A DNA stretch of 64,000 nucleotides, taken from NCBI GenBank assembly GCA_041648175.1, contig JBAZPO010000012.1, forward strand, positions 62,001 to 126,000. Direction: 5' to 3'. The position numbers were made by a program, and so were the translations under genes. Source of the stretch: Desulfobaccales bacterium (GTDB lineage: Bacteria; Desulfobacterota; Desulfobaccia; Desulfobaccales; 0-14-0-80-60-11). The notes beneath the pieces were generated by a model that saw only the letters and a list, made by a program, of their open reading frames with translations, was not told the DNA's origin and did no database searches. This document shows, piece after piece, positions 33,457 through 42,445 of this stretch (position 1 is its first letter; every line of letters starts with the position of its first letter).

Positions 33457-35195
33457 GGCCACCTCCCGCCTTGGGTGCCGTAGTGGGGGAACTGGCGCAG
33501 CAGGTCATCCCGTAAGGCCACGGCGCTGACGTAGCGCTCCGCCAGGTTCTTTTTGAGACACTTGAGGATGATGGTCTCCAGGGCCGGGGGAATCTCCGGG
33601 TTCTCTTCCCGAGGGGGCACGGGCTCCCGCTCCAAGATCTGATCGATGAGCAGTTTCTCCACTTCGCTGTAGAACGGCAACTCCCCGGTGTAAAGGAGAT
33701 ACATGAGCACCCCGATGCCCCAGATGTCGCTGCGGCGTTCACTCTGGCCCATGATCTGCTCGGGCGCCATAAAGGGCCGGGACCCCACCATGGTGGCGCT
33801 GATCTCTTTTTCCCCCAGCATCTTGGCCACCCCGAAATCCAGCAGCTTCAGATTCCCATTGGGCTGGATGATGATGTTGTTGGGTTTAATATCTCGATGC
33901 ATAATGCGGTTTTTGTGGGCGTGGGCCACCACCTCGATGAGCTGCAGGATGATGCGCTCCACCAACGGCCGGGGCAACTCCTGATCCAGCATGTCCCCCA
34001 GGGTCGGGCCCTCCACATATTCCTGAATAATTATCAGTTTACCATCATCTTCCAAAGTATCAATGAGCCGCGCCACCCCGGGGTGAGGGTCCAGCTTCTG
34101 GCAAATGGCCGCTTCTTTGCGAAACTTGGCGTTGGCGGCCTTGAGAAAGGGGATTTTGGCCACATAGCGCCGCTGTCCCCCCATGGCTTCCGTGTCCATT
34201 ACCAGCCACACTTCGCCGAAATTCCCCTGCCCCAGTTTTTTGATTTTCTCGTAGCGGCCTCCCAAAAGCGGGGTCATTTGGAGCAGAGCCAGGTAGTCCC
34301 TGGCGCTGGGCAAGAGGTGCTCCACCAGTCCCTGGAGGGCCCGCTTCAGAGGAGAGGTGGCCCCCACCGGCTGCACCTGGAAGCTCATCAACTCTTCCGG
34401 ACGGCCCTGTAAAGCCAAATCGTTGATCAAAACCGTCACCGGCTGGCCATCCCGGTTTACCAGGTGCAGTTTCATATGGCTGGTTTGCCCCGGCTCGGAG
34501 AGGATGCGCCTGAAGCGCTCCCGATCTTCGGTGGCGTAGAGCAACTCTTCCAGGGGCACGGTTACCGGGGTGCGGCGCTTGCCCGGGTAGCCCAGGAGGC
34601 GCCGCAAAGCGGGGTTGAGATTGCACCCGGTTCCCCAACGGTTGCAGAAAAAGAGGGGATGGCTGGTCTCCTGGAAGATGCGGGAAAACTCCTCGTGAGA
34701 GGCCAACAACAGGGTCCGGTCATGCTGCAAGCGGAGCACCACCGCCACCCGGGCCAGGACCTCCCGGGGCTCAAAGGGCGACAGGAGGAATTCGTCCGCT
34801 CCCACCTCCAGGACCCAGGCTGCGGCTGCGTCGGAAAACTCAGCCAGGGCCACGATAATGGGCAGATTCCAGGAGACCTCATCGGTCTTGAGTCTCTGAA
34901 TGAACGGCTGAGTTACGCCAGCCTCTTCGATGAGCACCAAAAGTTCAAGCGGCCGGGATTGGAGGGTGGCGGCCAACTGGTCCGCCTGGCACTGGTCGAT
35001 CTCGTAAGGGGCCCGTGCCAGAATGTCGGCCAAGTGGCGACGGGTCGCGCCTTCAGGGCCCACGATGAGTATAGCAGGGTCCGCCACGGGAAGAGTCCTT
35101 ATGATCTGAGTTAGGTGAAAATCCGAAAACACCAAAACCGGACCGTCAAGCACTTGCCTAAGCATTGGCCCGGACTGCAAAATCCCGGGGTTCAC
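33444..35195 (-). CDS. Serine/threonine kinase with degenerate receiver and PAS-like domains
   Basis: 583 residues from GTG 35195 (Met at residue 11 is an alternative). Residues ~40-155 have the receiver-domain pattern but lack its phospho-acceptor Asp ('LELLVLIEEAG'). A PAS-like segment (about 165-275) follows. The kinase domain (about 315-575) has 'LGQGNFGEVW', VAKI (Lys), 'MHRDIKPNNIII', LLDFGVAK and 'GSRPFMAPEQIMG', so it should be active. No membrane anchor. Last bases overlap the YdjM-like gene. Confidence 0.9.
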   Translation of the reverse strand: MNPGILQSGPMLRQVLDGPVLVFSDFHLTQIIRTLPVADPAILIVGPEGATRRHLADILARAPYEIDQCQADQLAATLQSRPLELLVLIEEAGVTQPFIQRLKTDEVSWNLPIIVALAEFSDAAAAWVLEVGADEFLLSPFEPREVLARVAVVLRLQHDRTLLLASHEEFSRIFQETSHPLFFCNRWGTGCNLNPALRRLLGYPGKRRTPVTVPLEELLYATEDRERFRRILSEPGQTSHMKLHLVNRDGQPVTVLINDLALQGRPEELMSFQVQPVGATSPLKRALQGLVEHLLPSARDYLALLQMTPLLGGRYEKIKKLGQGNFGEVWLVMDTEAMGGQRRYVAKIPFLKAANAKFRKEAAICQKLDPHPGVARLIDTLEDDGKLIIIQEYVEGPTLGDMLDQELPRPLVERIILQLIEVVAHAHKNRIMHRDIKPNNIIIQPNGNLKLLDFGVAKMLGEKEISATMVGSRPFMAPEQIMGQSERRSDIWGIGVLMYLLYTGELPFYSEVEKLLIDQILEREPVPPREENPEIPPALETIILKCLKKNLAERYVSAVALRDDLLRQFPHYGTQGGRWPWIH

Positions 35196-35248
35196 CTATC
35201 ATGTGACATTGTCCACAGTTTTCAGCATTTGGCAAGGCCGTTTTTGTA

Positions 35249-35277
35249 TTGACAAAAACGGGATGTCAGGATAAACA
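35249..35277 (+). promoter_or_regulatory. Sigma-70 promoter of tRNA-Phe
   Basis: TTGACA (35249-35254), 17-base spacer, TAAACA (35272-35277); the tRNA starts 12 bases later. Confidence 0.8.
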
Positions 35278-35288
35278 AAACACCTGGG

Positions 35289-35364
<76 letters not shown>

Positions 35365-35377
35365 AATAATTTCAAAG

Positions 35378-35406
35378 GGTTAGCCTAAAACGGCTAGCCT
35401 TTTTTT
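35378..35406 (+). terminator. Rho-independent terminator of tRNA-Phe
   Basis: Stem GGTTAGCC / GGCTAGCC (one G-T pair), 6-base loop, seven T. Confidence 0.85.
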
Positions 35407-35410
35407 ATGC

Positions 35411-35593
35411 TCAAAATTTTGAAAAAATTCCATTTTCAAGGAAGCCTGTGCTATCATGGCGTCGATGAGAGGATTCGGCTTCAAGAATAGAAACTTTTGA
35501 GGATCTTTTCCGGGCAAGAGGTCCCAAAAACCATTTCTGGATTGCGGTGGCCAAGGTTGCCTCATAATCTTCCTTACTGAATACTCCCGACAT
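35411..35593 (-). pseudogene. Truncated unidentified gene next to tRNA-Phe
   Basis: A 60-residue frame starting 'MSGVFSKEDYEATLATAIQK' and overlapping the end of the fragment upstream, as coupled genes do. It runs out of sensible protein at the tRNA terminator, so it is probably the 5' remnant of a longer gene. Family not recognised. Confidence 0.3.
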
Positions 35594-35765
35594 GAAGAAT
35601 GAAAGTTCTCACAATTTGTGATTCATCCTCATTTAATGGGAACTCGGTTCCTATAAATCTCATTGCATCATCCGCCCTTAAACCGCTTTATAAACACACC
35701 GTTCTCATAGCCTGTAAAAGCCTCAACCTGGAAATCTGCTGGCCGGTAGAAGAAAGGGATAATAA
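35574..35765 (-). pseudogene. C-terminal remnant of an unidentified protein, frameshifted
   Basis: Minus-strand reading gives 'FFYRPADFQVEAFTGYENG' then, after an apparent one-base shift near 35685, 'DDAMRFIGTEFPLNEDESQI' and a stop at 35574. The sequence has coding character across the shift. Its 5' part is missing because cas3 begins here on the other strand. Protein family unknown. Confidence 0.35.
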
Positions 35766-38088
35766 ATGGTTCACTTTTGGGCGAAGACCACTCCGGAAGG
35801 GAAACCCGGTATTTCCGTTTTCGACCATCTGGTAAATGTGGGTTGTGTGGCGCGCGGTATCGCTGAGATGTGGCCGGAGGTCCTTGAATATTTTAACTTC
35901 CGATCAAAGGAGATCGGTGCGCTTGCTGCACTCCACGACCTCGGCAAGATATCCCCGGGTTTTCAGAGAAAATGTCAAGCGTGGCTTGAAGAGAATGGCC
36001 TGACGAAGGTTGCCCGCAACGGATGCTGGGACACAGCGATGGAATCGGATCATGGCAAGATTTCGCATTCTGCAATTCAGGAATTTTTGGAGCAGCAAGG
36101 TACGTCAAGAAATCTATCTCAGTATTTATCGACTATTCTTGGTGCGCACCATGGAAAAATGAAGTTTTTTCCAAATCCTCGTGGAATCAAGCCGCCTCTC
36201 ATCAAGCAAACCACAGAAGGCAATAGCGGCATCGAATGGAATGAGGAACGGCAAAAAAATGCCCAGCAGACATGGCGTTATTTCGAAGCGGAGAGTTCAT
36301 TTGTCACCATCAGCGCTGAATCGCCGGCCCTATGGTGGCTTGCCGGGCTCGCCTCAGTAGCCGATTGGATCGGCTCGGATGAAAGATTTTTCCCTCCCGG
36401 GCGAGGTACAGATCCTGGAGATCCCTCCGCCCTGGCCCTGGAGGCGCTCAGGGCTATCGGTTTTCGACCGATTCAATTTGTTCATAATCTCTCTTTTCAT
36501 GGCCTGTTCCATGACTCTGAAAGACCCGAAATTGAATGGGTCCCCAATGAAATGCAGGAGAAAACCGTTGCCACTGTGACCGGTCCAGGGGTTTACGTGG
36601 TCGAAGCGCCAATGGGTATGGGCAAAACCGAAGCTGCGCTCTGGGCGGCCTATCGTTTGCTTCTTTCCCGAAAAGCCACGGGAATCTATTTTGCGTTGCC
36701 AACGCAGATGACCAGCAATCGAATTCACCTTCGCATGAATGAATTCCTGCGTCGAATATCACCCGACGAAGCATCAACAAGCCGTCTTATCCATGGCAAT
36801 TCCTGGCTTTCCCCCCAGACTGACTGCCCGATTCACCCGGCAGCGACCGATAGGCATGAAGCAACACCCGATGATGCGCGGGCGGGGCGGGACTGGTTCG
36901 CTTGCTGCCCCGGATGATGGCGGACTGCCCTATCCCCTCATCACCGGGCGCAATAAAGGCGTTTGCCTCGACCCTGTCTCAGCCTCACCTCCCAAATCGC
37001 GAGAGGTCAGGGTGGACTTTGTTTCCGCGGGAGAAGCATGGGAAGAGGCGATTGCTCTGGCCCGGAAAGGTGGGGCGGTCCTGTGGATATGCAACACCGT
37101 CGATGCGGCTCAGAGGCGGTATCAACAGCTCACGAATCCGACCCGGCAAGAGTTCCCTATCGGGCTTCTGCACTCCCGATTCCCTTTTTGGAGGCGTGAA
37201 CAGCTTGAAACCGAATGGATGGAACGGTTTGGCAAGGATGGCAAAACTCGCTGCGGCTCCATCCTGGTCTCGACCCAGGTAGTTGAGCAGAGCGTAGATC
37301 TGGACGCCGATCTGCTGATCACCGAGTTGGCGCCAACCGATATGCTGCTTCAACGCCTCGGGCGGCTTTGGCGGCATGAACGGGAGGGACTCCCCGTTGA
37401 TTCAGCCCGGCTCTGCATTCTCGAAGAAGTGAAGAACCTTGATGAGTTGCGCCGGATGGAGCCCGAAGAGATAAAGAAGACGCTCGGGAACAAAGCCCTG
37501 GTGTACGCTCCGTTCATTCTTCTTCGGTCCCTGGAAGTCTGGCAGAATCTGAGTAAAGAGCCCGGGGTAGTGTCAGTACCGTCCCAGATACGGCAGTTGA
37601 TCGAATCCACCTACGAGGACAGGGATACAGAGCCCGATTCATGGCTGCAGCTTTCCTTCGACTGGTTCGCAACGGACTCGGCCAAAAAAATGATCGCCTC
37701 TCGAAACTCAAACCTCTGGCAGTTGGCGCGTGAAGACGAAGAAGGGGTGCAAACCCGTCTCAACGAGGTACCGACGTTAGCACTGGTGCTCTGTCGAAAA
37801 CTCACCGCTCAGGAAGCAGTCTTTATCGATCAGTCAAAAGGCCTTCTCGGCAACGAGAGGTACCGACTTGCTACCGCCCAGGCGATTCACAAGAACCTGG
37901 TGAAAGTTCCGGAGTCCTGCTTTGATCACATTGAGCCCTGCCCGGCTTTTGCTGATTATCTCCACGGCAAGCAATGCCTCGGAATCGTTGCCGAAGGGGG
38001 AGCAGTTGCAGTGCAGGGATTAAAGAGAGGGACCCGGCTTTCCTTTTCTGAAGACCTCGGGCTGGTTATCGAAAAAACATTCACTTAG
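35766..38088 (+). pseudogene. cas3: Broken Cas3 (type I-E helicase-nuclease)
   Basis: The N-terminal part (35766 to about 36905) has the HD nuclease ('LAALHDLGKISPGFQ', 'SDHGKISH', GAHHGK) and helicase motif I ('VEAPMGMGKTEAALWAA'). After 'RAGRDWFA' the frame fails. Coding resumes in another frame with 'DDGGLPYPLIT', then motifs V-VI ('STQVVEQSVDLDADLLITEL', 'LLQRLGRLWRHE'). The DEVH (Walker B) and SAT region normally between them, roughly 130 residues, is gone. The pieces total about 770 residues against ~900 for the family. The product cannot be a working helicase. Confidence 0.88.
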
Positions 38089-38096
38089 GAGGAAAT

Positions 38097-39737
38097 ATGA
38101 ATGTTGCCTTTGATCCGTGGATACCCGTGGTAACCACTACGGGCCGCCCAACCCTGGCGAGCCTGTACACCGTCCTTACCGAAGGCGAACAGTTTGCCGA
38201 TCTCGCAGTCCGCCCGCATGAGCGGGTCTCCTTGATGAGGCTCTTGCTCTGTGTCGCCCATGCCGCGCTCAACGGGCCTAAAGATTATGACGAATGGCTT
38301 AACGTCCCGAAAAACCTGCCTGGCGCCGTTGAAAATTACCTGATGGATTGGGAATGTTCTTTTGAGTTGTTCCATCCGGAAAAGCCCTGGTTGCAGGTAG
38401 CAGGGTTAAAAGGGGTAGACAAAGGAGCTGAAGATTCAGGAAAGACCTCTCCTGTGTCACTCCTTGATTTTGAACTGGCCACCGGGAATAATTCGACCCT
38501 CTTCGACCATGGCGGACAAATGAACTCCCGCCAAATCGAGCCTGAACGTATTACCTTGAACTTACTGACTTTCCAGAATTTCTCCTCCGGCGGGGGCTCG
38601 CCGGTGGCGCAATGGGAGACCACGAGAACTTCTCAGGTTGGGAACCCGGATGCCCCGTGTCTGTCTCAGTCCATGGCGCATTGTTTGCTGCGCGGCAGAT
38701 CGTTGGCAGAAACAACGCATTTTAATCTGCCGACCTTTGAAAACATTAAACGGCATTACAGGACTTTCTCAACTGACCAAAAGAAGAGTGGCAACTATTC
38801 CGATATTGCTTTAGGGGGGCCTGTCTGGGAGTTCTTCCCTGAATCGCCTGAGAAGGAATCGGACAGAGTGATCAATGCCACGAAAACCTACCTTGGGCGG
38901 CTGGTGCCGATATCACGATGGATTCGTCTGATTCAGGGCTCAGACCAAATGTATTGTTGTAACGGATTCAGGTACGACACTTACAAGGATGGGTTTGCCT
39001 CAGAGCCAACGGCGGCTGTTCGGTTGATTACGAAAAAGGACAAAAAGGGTGCGGAAACAACAGAACGGAAGGTCGTAAAGGTAGAGCCGAAAAAAGCATT
39101 ATGGCGAGAGTTGTCCTCGCTACTCATAAAGCGTTCAGCAGAAGGACTCGGCGGCCCGTTGGCTATGGAGAATACACCTTACGATACCGAGTTCGATTTT
39201 CATGTATGTGCAATTACTCGGGATCAGGCTTCCATGGACATCGCTTTAGAATCCGTCTTCCATATTTTCCCGGCATTCCTAACCCATCTTTCCGCCTATC
39301 AGACTGAGGTCACTGGAGAGGATAAAGTTTTAGGGGCTGAGGGTTGCTCCCGAAAACTTCGCTGGGCCATAGAAGATTATCGCCAAACGATCGATAACGA
39401 TTGGAAGCCTCGCGTCAAGAGAACCCAAGCCAAAGAACAAAATGTCCTGAAAGAAAGGTTGGCCCAAGCCGCATTCCTCTCTTACTGGACCACCGTCGAA
39501 AAGAATCTCCCGCTTTTGATGGATCACCTCAAAACCATTGGCACCGATGCCGCCGTCCCCACCCGCGAGGCCTGGCGAAGAATGCTCTTCTCTGCGGCCT
39601 GTGATGCCTACCGGATCGCCTGCGGGCAGGAGACCCCACGGCAGTTGCGAGCTTTTGTCAAAGGGTGGCAGAAACTGACCGCGGTATGGATTGAAACTAA
39701 CGCGAATACCCATGAAGCTAAGGGGGAGGAAGTATGA
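38097..39737 (+). CDS. casA: Cascade large subunit Cas8e (CasA/Cse1)
   Basis: 546 residues, a normal length. Starts 'MNVAFDPWIPVVTTTGRPTL', with Cse1-type 'LLDFELATGNNSTLFDH' and 'AQWETTRTSQVGNPDAPCL', plus a C-terminal helical bundle. In Cascade this subunit recognises the PAM and recruits Cas3. An excellent TAGGAGGAAAT precedes ATG 38097, eight bases after the cas3 stop. It overlaps cse2 by four bases. The frame is intact although its partners Cas3, Cas7 and Cas5 are broken or absent, so it is probably non-functional in context. Confidence 0.93.
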   Translation: MNVAFDPWIPVVTTTGRPTLASLYTVLTEGEQFADLAVRPHERVSLMRLLLCVAHAALNGPKDYDEWLNVPKNLPGAVENYLMDWECSFELFHPEKPWLQVAGLKGVDKGAEDSGKTSPVSLLDFELATGNNSTLFDHGGQMNSRQIEPERITLNLLTFQNFSSGGGSPVAQWETTRTSQVGNPDAPCLSQSMAHCLLRGRSLAETTHFNLPTFENIKRHYRTFSTDQKKSGNYSDIALGGPVWEFFPESPEKESDRVINATKTYLGRLVPISRWIRLIQGSDQMYCCNGFRYDTYKDGFASEPTAAVRLITKKDKKGAETTERKVVKVEPKKALWRELSSLLIKRSAEGLGGPLAMENTPYDTEFDFHVCAITRDQASMDIALESVFHIFPAFLTHLSAYQTEVTGEDKVLGAEGCSRKLRWAIEDYRQTIDNDWKPRVKRTQAKEQNVLKERLAQAAFLSYWTTVEKNLPLLMDHLKTIGTDAAVPTREAWRRMLFSAACDAYRIACGQETPRQLRAFVKGWQKLTAVWIETNANTHEAKGEEV

Positions 39738-40231
39738 GCCGGCTTCTTGAACGACTCCACAAATACAAAGATGACCGGGGCATGATGGCCAACCTGCGCT
39801 GTGTGCATGTCGAGAGCAAAAAACATCGGGCCTGGCCTGCCTTGAATCGTCTGGGGGTGCCGATCAATGACAGGGTTAAAGCTTTTGTGGCCGGACTCTT
39901 CGCGGTCCATCCCGAAGACACCTCCACAGGAAGAAATTTCGGCGCTACCTGTAAAGTTATCGAGAAAGAGCGGGGTGATAACAGCGATGACAAAAAGCTG
40001 ACGCCGACCGAACGGCGATTCCAGCATTTGCTCACCGCCGACACCCCGGCCGAGTTGCATGATCGCGTCTTGCGGCTGGTTCTCCTGGCAAGATCACAGA
40101 AAGTTCCGATTCCGGTCAACTATGCCAAGCTAGAGCGCGACCTGAAAGCCTGGGGCGACCGCACCAAGATCGAATGGGCGAGCTCTTTCTGGGCAGTGAA
40201 ACCATCTCCAGATAAGGAGGAGGCGACATGA
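39734..40231 (+). CDS. casB: Cascade small subunit Cse2 (CasB, Cas11e)
   Basis: 165 residues, helical. 'MSRLLERLHKYKDDRGMMAN' and 'RRFQHLLTADTPAELHDRVL' match Cse2 proteins, which dimerise along the Cascade belly and hold the non-target strand. Overlaps casA (ATGA) and cas6e (ATGA), so all three are translationally coupled. Frame intact. Confidence 0.9.
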   Translation: MSRLLERLHKYKDDRGMMANLRCVHVESKKHRAWPALNRLGVPINDRVKAFVAGLFAVHPEDTSTGRNFGATCKVIEKERGDNSDDKKLTPTERRFQHLLTADTPAELHDRVLRLVLLARSQKVPIPVNYAKLERDLKAWGDRTKIEWASSFWAVKPSPDKEEAT

Positions 40232-40920
40232 GCTGGCTGGCCCGATTGGAAGTTGATGTGGAAATCGCCCGGGCCGAAGGCATTTCTGACAGCTACGCCT
40301 GGCACCAAAGGCTGTGGGAGTGTTACCCTGATACTCCGGATACCAAACGGGATTTCCTGACTCGAATCGATCAACTCGAAGGGGCCTTCAGGCTTTGGAT
40401 TCTGGCCCGGAGAAAACCAATGCAGCCACCATGGTGCCCACCTGAGAGCTTTGCCCTCAAGGAAATTGCCGCCTCTTTCTTCTCTCATCGCTACTATGCC
40501 TTTGACTTGCAGGCCAACCCGGTAAAGACCATTGTGCAGCGGGGACCAAACGGAGAAACATTGCGACGCGCTAACGGCAAGCGAAAGAATGGCAAGCGCG
40601 TGCCCTTGGTTAAACCGGAAGAGCTAGGCGCCTGGCTTATTCACAAAGGCAACGTGAGATGCCGGGACAAGGACACAGGTTTGGATGTACCTGGCGGATT
40701 TCGAATCGTAACAGAAAAGCCTCTCGAAATCAGTCCAATGGCAGAAAGCTATTTTCGCAAGCAAGGGCAGTCAGGCTACCACGGCGGGGTCCAGTTTCGG
40801 GGAATCATGGAAGTGACTGACCCGGAAAGGTTTATCGGAACCTATCATGCCGGCCTCGGCAGCGCCAAGAGCTTCGGTTTCGGCCTGCTTCTGCTTGCGC
40901 CAATCAACCTGGTCCTATAG
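40228..40920 (+). CDS. cas6e: CRISPR RNA endonuclease Cas6e (CasE)
   Basis: 230 residues. N-terminal RAMP strand 'MSWLARLEVDVEIARAEG', a His in 'SYAWHQRLWECYPD' in the position typical of Cas6e catalytic histidine, and a C-terminal Gly-rich loop 'HAGLGSAKSFGFGLLLL'. It would cut pre-crRNA in the palindromic repeat at 41926. It sits before cas7, unlike the Escherichia coli order, where it follows cas5. Frame intact. Confidence 0.9.
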   Translation: MSWLARLEVDVEIARAEGISDSYAWHQRLWECYPDTPDTKRDFLTRIDQLEGAFRLWILARRKPMQPPWCPPESFALKEIAASFFSHRYYAFDLQANPVKTIVQRGPNGETLRRANGKRKNGKRVPLVKPEELGAWLIHKGNVRCRDKDTGLDVPGGFRIVTEKPLEISPMAESYFRKQGQSGYHGGVQFRGIMEVTDPERFIGTYHAGLGSAKSFGFGLLLLAPINLVL

Positions 40921-40943
40921 GAACCCCATAAGGAGAATGTCCC

Positions 40944-41426
40944 ATGAAGCACCTGGAACTGCACATCATTCAATCCGTTCCCGTTGCCTGCCTCAACCGC
41001 GACGATCTGAATTCACCCAAGACGGCCGTCTTTGGCGGCGTCCAGCGGGCACGAGTATCGAGCCAATCATGGAAACGGGCGATTCGCGAGCTGGCCAAGG
41101 ACATTTCCCCTGAGCACTTCAAGGGGGAAAGGACCCGTTTGTTGTTTGAACCCCTCGTCAAGGAAATGATGGCTGCCAATCTTTCGGCCAATGATGCTGA
41201 AGAAGGGGCCAAGAAAATCGTCGATGCCTTGGTGAAACTGGATGCCAAATCAACTGAGAAAGTGAAGTCAACCACCCTCTATTTCATGTCTCCGCTTGAG
41301 CTTCAAACCCTTGCCGGGTCCTATGCGGATAACAAGGACGTGAAAAAGGCCCTCAAGGCGGTCAGCCGCCAACCTAATCGCAGGTCGGATCACTTCTCCG
41401 GGAGCAGGATTTTTCATTTACTTTAA
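40944..41426 (+). pseudogene. cas7: Truncated Cas7e (CasC/Cse4)
   Basis: Begins as a normal Cas7e ('MKHLELHIIQSVPVACLNRD', 'KTAVFGGVQRARVSSQSWKR') after AAGGAGAATGTCCC. Homology continues to about 'VKKALKAVSRQ' (residue ~142) and then stops. The remaining ~18 residues are out-of-frame reading of a PEP-CTERM gene fragment, and the frame ends at 160 residues against ~350 for the family. A deletion junction lies near 41368. Without Cas7 the Cascade backbone cannot form. Confidence 0.88.
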
Positions 41427-41676
41427 CCAGGGTCTCGACCTGCCCCGCCTGGTATACTCTACGGATCTGAACGACGCTACTGCCGACTTGAAGATCCTAT
41501 TTCGGATGACAAACCTTATTGGTGACGGCGGCCGTGCAGCAATCCCTACGTTCACTGAATCGAACTTCGAAATCACGACAATCCCCCTTCCCCCCACCGT
41601 TCTTCTTTTGGGTTCCGGCTTGCTGGGATTGGCGGGATGGCGGAGGTATCGTTGTCAAAAGTCTGTAACACGATGA
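41371..41676 (+). pseudogene. 3' fragment of a PEP-CTERM protein gene
   Basis: Reading from the cas7 junction gives a continuous extracellular-type sequence ('NLIAGRITSPGAGFFIYFNQ', 'LPRLVYSTDLNDATADLKIL'). It ends in a PEP-CTERM-like sorting tail: 'IPLPPTVLLLGSGLLGLAGW' followed by Arg-Arg. There is no start codon of its own; the 5' part has been lost at the junction with cas7. Another, intact, protein with this tail is at 63060-63719. Confidence 0.7.
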
Positions 41677-41925
41677 TGTTCACGCCGCTGGTCGGAAGAC
41701 TGGCCACCACATTGTTTGCGAAAAGGACCTCGTTCCCGGGGCTAAACGGAAATACCGTCGATTCCAACGAGAAGATATCTGATGCAATGCCGTTGGCAAT
41801 GGGGAAAGAGGCCCTCGCGCTTGTGGGCAAGATTCATGTCGCTCCGGACGTCCACGGCATGATAGAAGAGGGGCGAAGGGATTATCGGGCTTGATACGGG
41901 CTTTCTCTTGTGAGCGAGCGTCCAC
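41677..41925. other. Unassigned stretch before the CRISPR remnant
   Basis: Open frames exist on both strands. The minus strand reads 'GNEVLFANNVVASLPTSGVN', which looks protein-like, but no start, family or complete gene can be supported. Probably further gene debris; the last ~32 bases could be an old spacer. Confidence 0.35.
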
Positions 41926-42003
41926 CGGTTCATCCCCACGCCTGTGGGGAACACGTGCGCCCGATATCGATCCGGTTCAGCTCCCACGGTTCATCCCCAC
42001 GCC
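41926..42003. CRISPR. CRISPR array remnant: one repeat, one 32-nt spacer, one truncated repeat
   Basis: 41926-41954 is a complete 29-nt type I-E repeat (CGGTTCATCCCC..., arms CCCCACGCC / GTGGGG, ending GAACAC). 41955-41986 is a 32-nt spacer, the standard I-E length. 41987-42003 repeats the first 17 bases and is cut off exactly there. No earlier repeat or leader is recognisable. Confidence 0.85.
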
Positions 42004-42183
42004 TCCCGACGCATGATGGCCGAAGGATCGGCACCGATTTTTGTGGATAGAGGAGCGGCTATTGTCTTTGAGAAAGACCAACTGCTCCCGGGTGATCGCT
42101 CCCGAGCTGACCTCTACCGTCTGGAACTTACTCCTAACGCCCAGCCCCGCAAGATTTTAGAAAACGCCGGGCAGCCGGGATAA
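42004..42183 (+). pseudogene. C-terminal gene fragment fused to the truncated CRISPR repeat
   Basis: In-frame reading from the repeat junction gives 'EGSAPIFVDRGAAIVFEKDQ' and 'RADLYRLEL', then a stop at 42183. It resembles the tail of a beta-propeller-type protein ('DLYRLEL' blade pattern), but the family is uncertain. No start codon belongs to it; the 5' part was deleted together with most of the array. Confidence 0.4.
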
Positions 42184-42445
42184 TAGATATTGAATCACCT
42201 GCCGGTGCGACACGAGGGGCTTACCTTGGAGATTTTAAATATTTCCGCTGCCCGTGCGGTTTGATTTAAAGGCTGGTCTACGGAAAAGATGTAGCCATAG
42301 ACAGTGATGTGGGGAGATAAAGTTTTCAAAAATAGCAGATAGACTCACGGAACTCCGAATTTGGAGCAAGCCATAGGTTACGGAGAATCAACAGGGCGAA
42401 GCACATGAAAGCCATGACATTTGACGATGGTCGATAGCGCAATTC

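Noticed and set aside
35599..35835. 78-codon plus-strand frame just before cas3
   Set aside because: The minus strand shows better coding character here, and the frame overlaps the true cas3 start.
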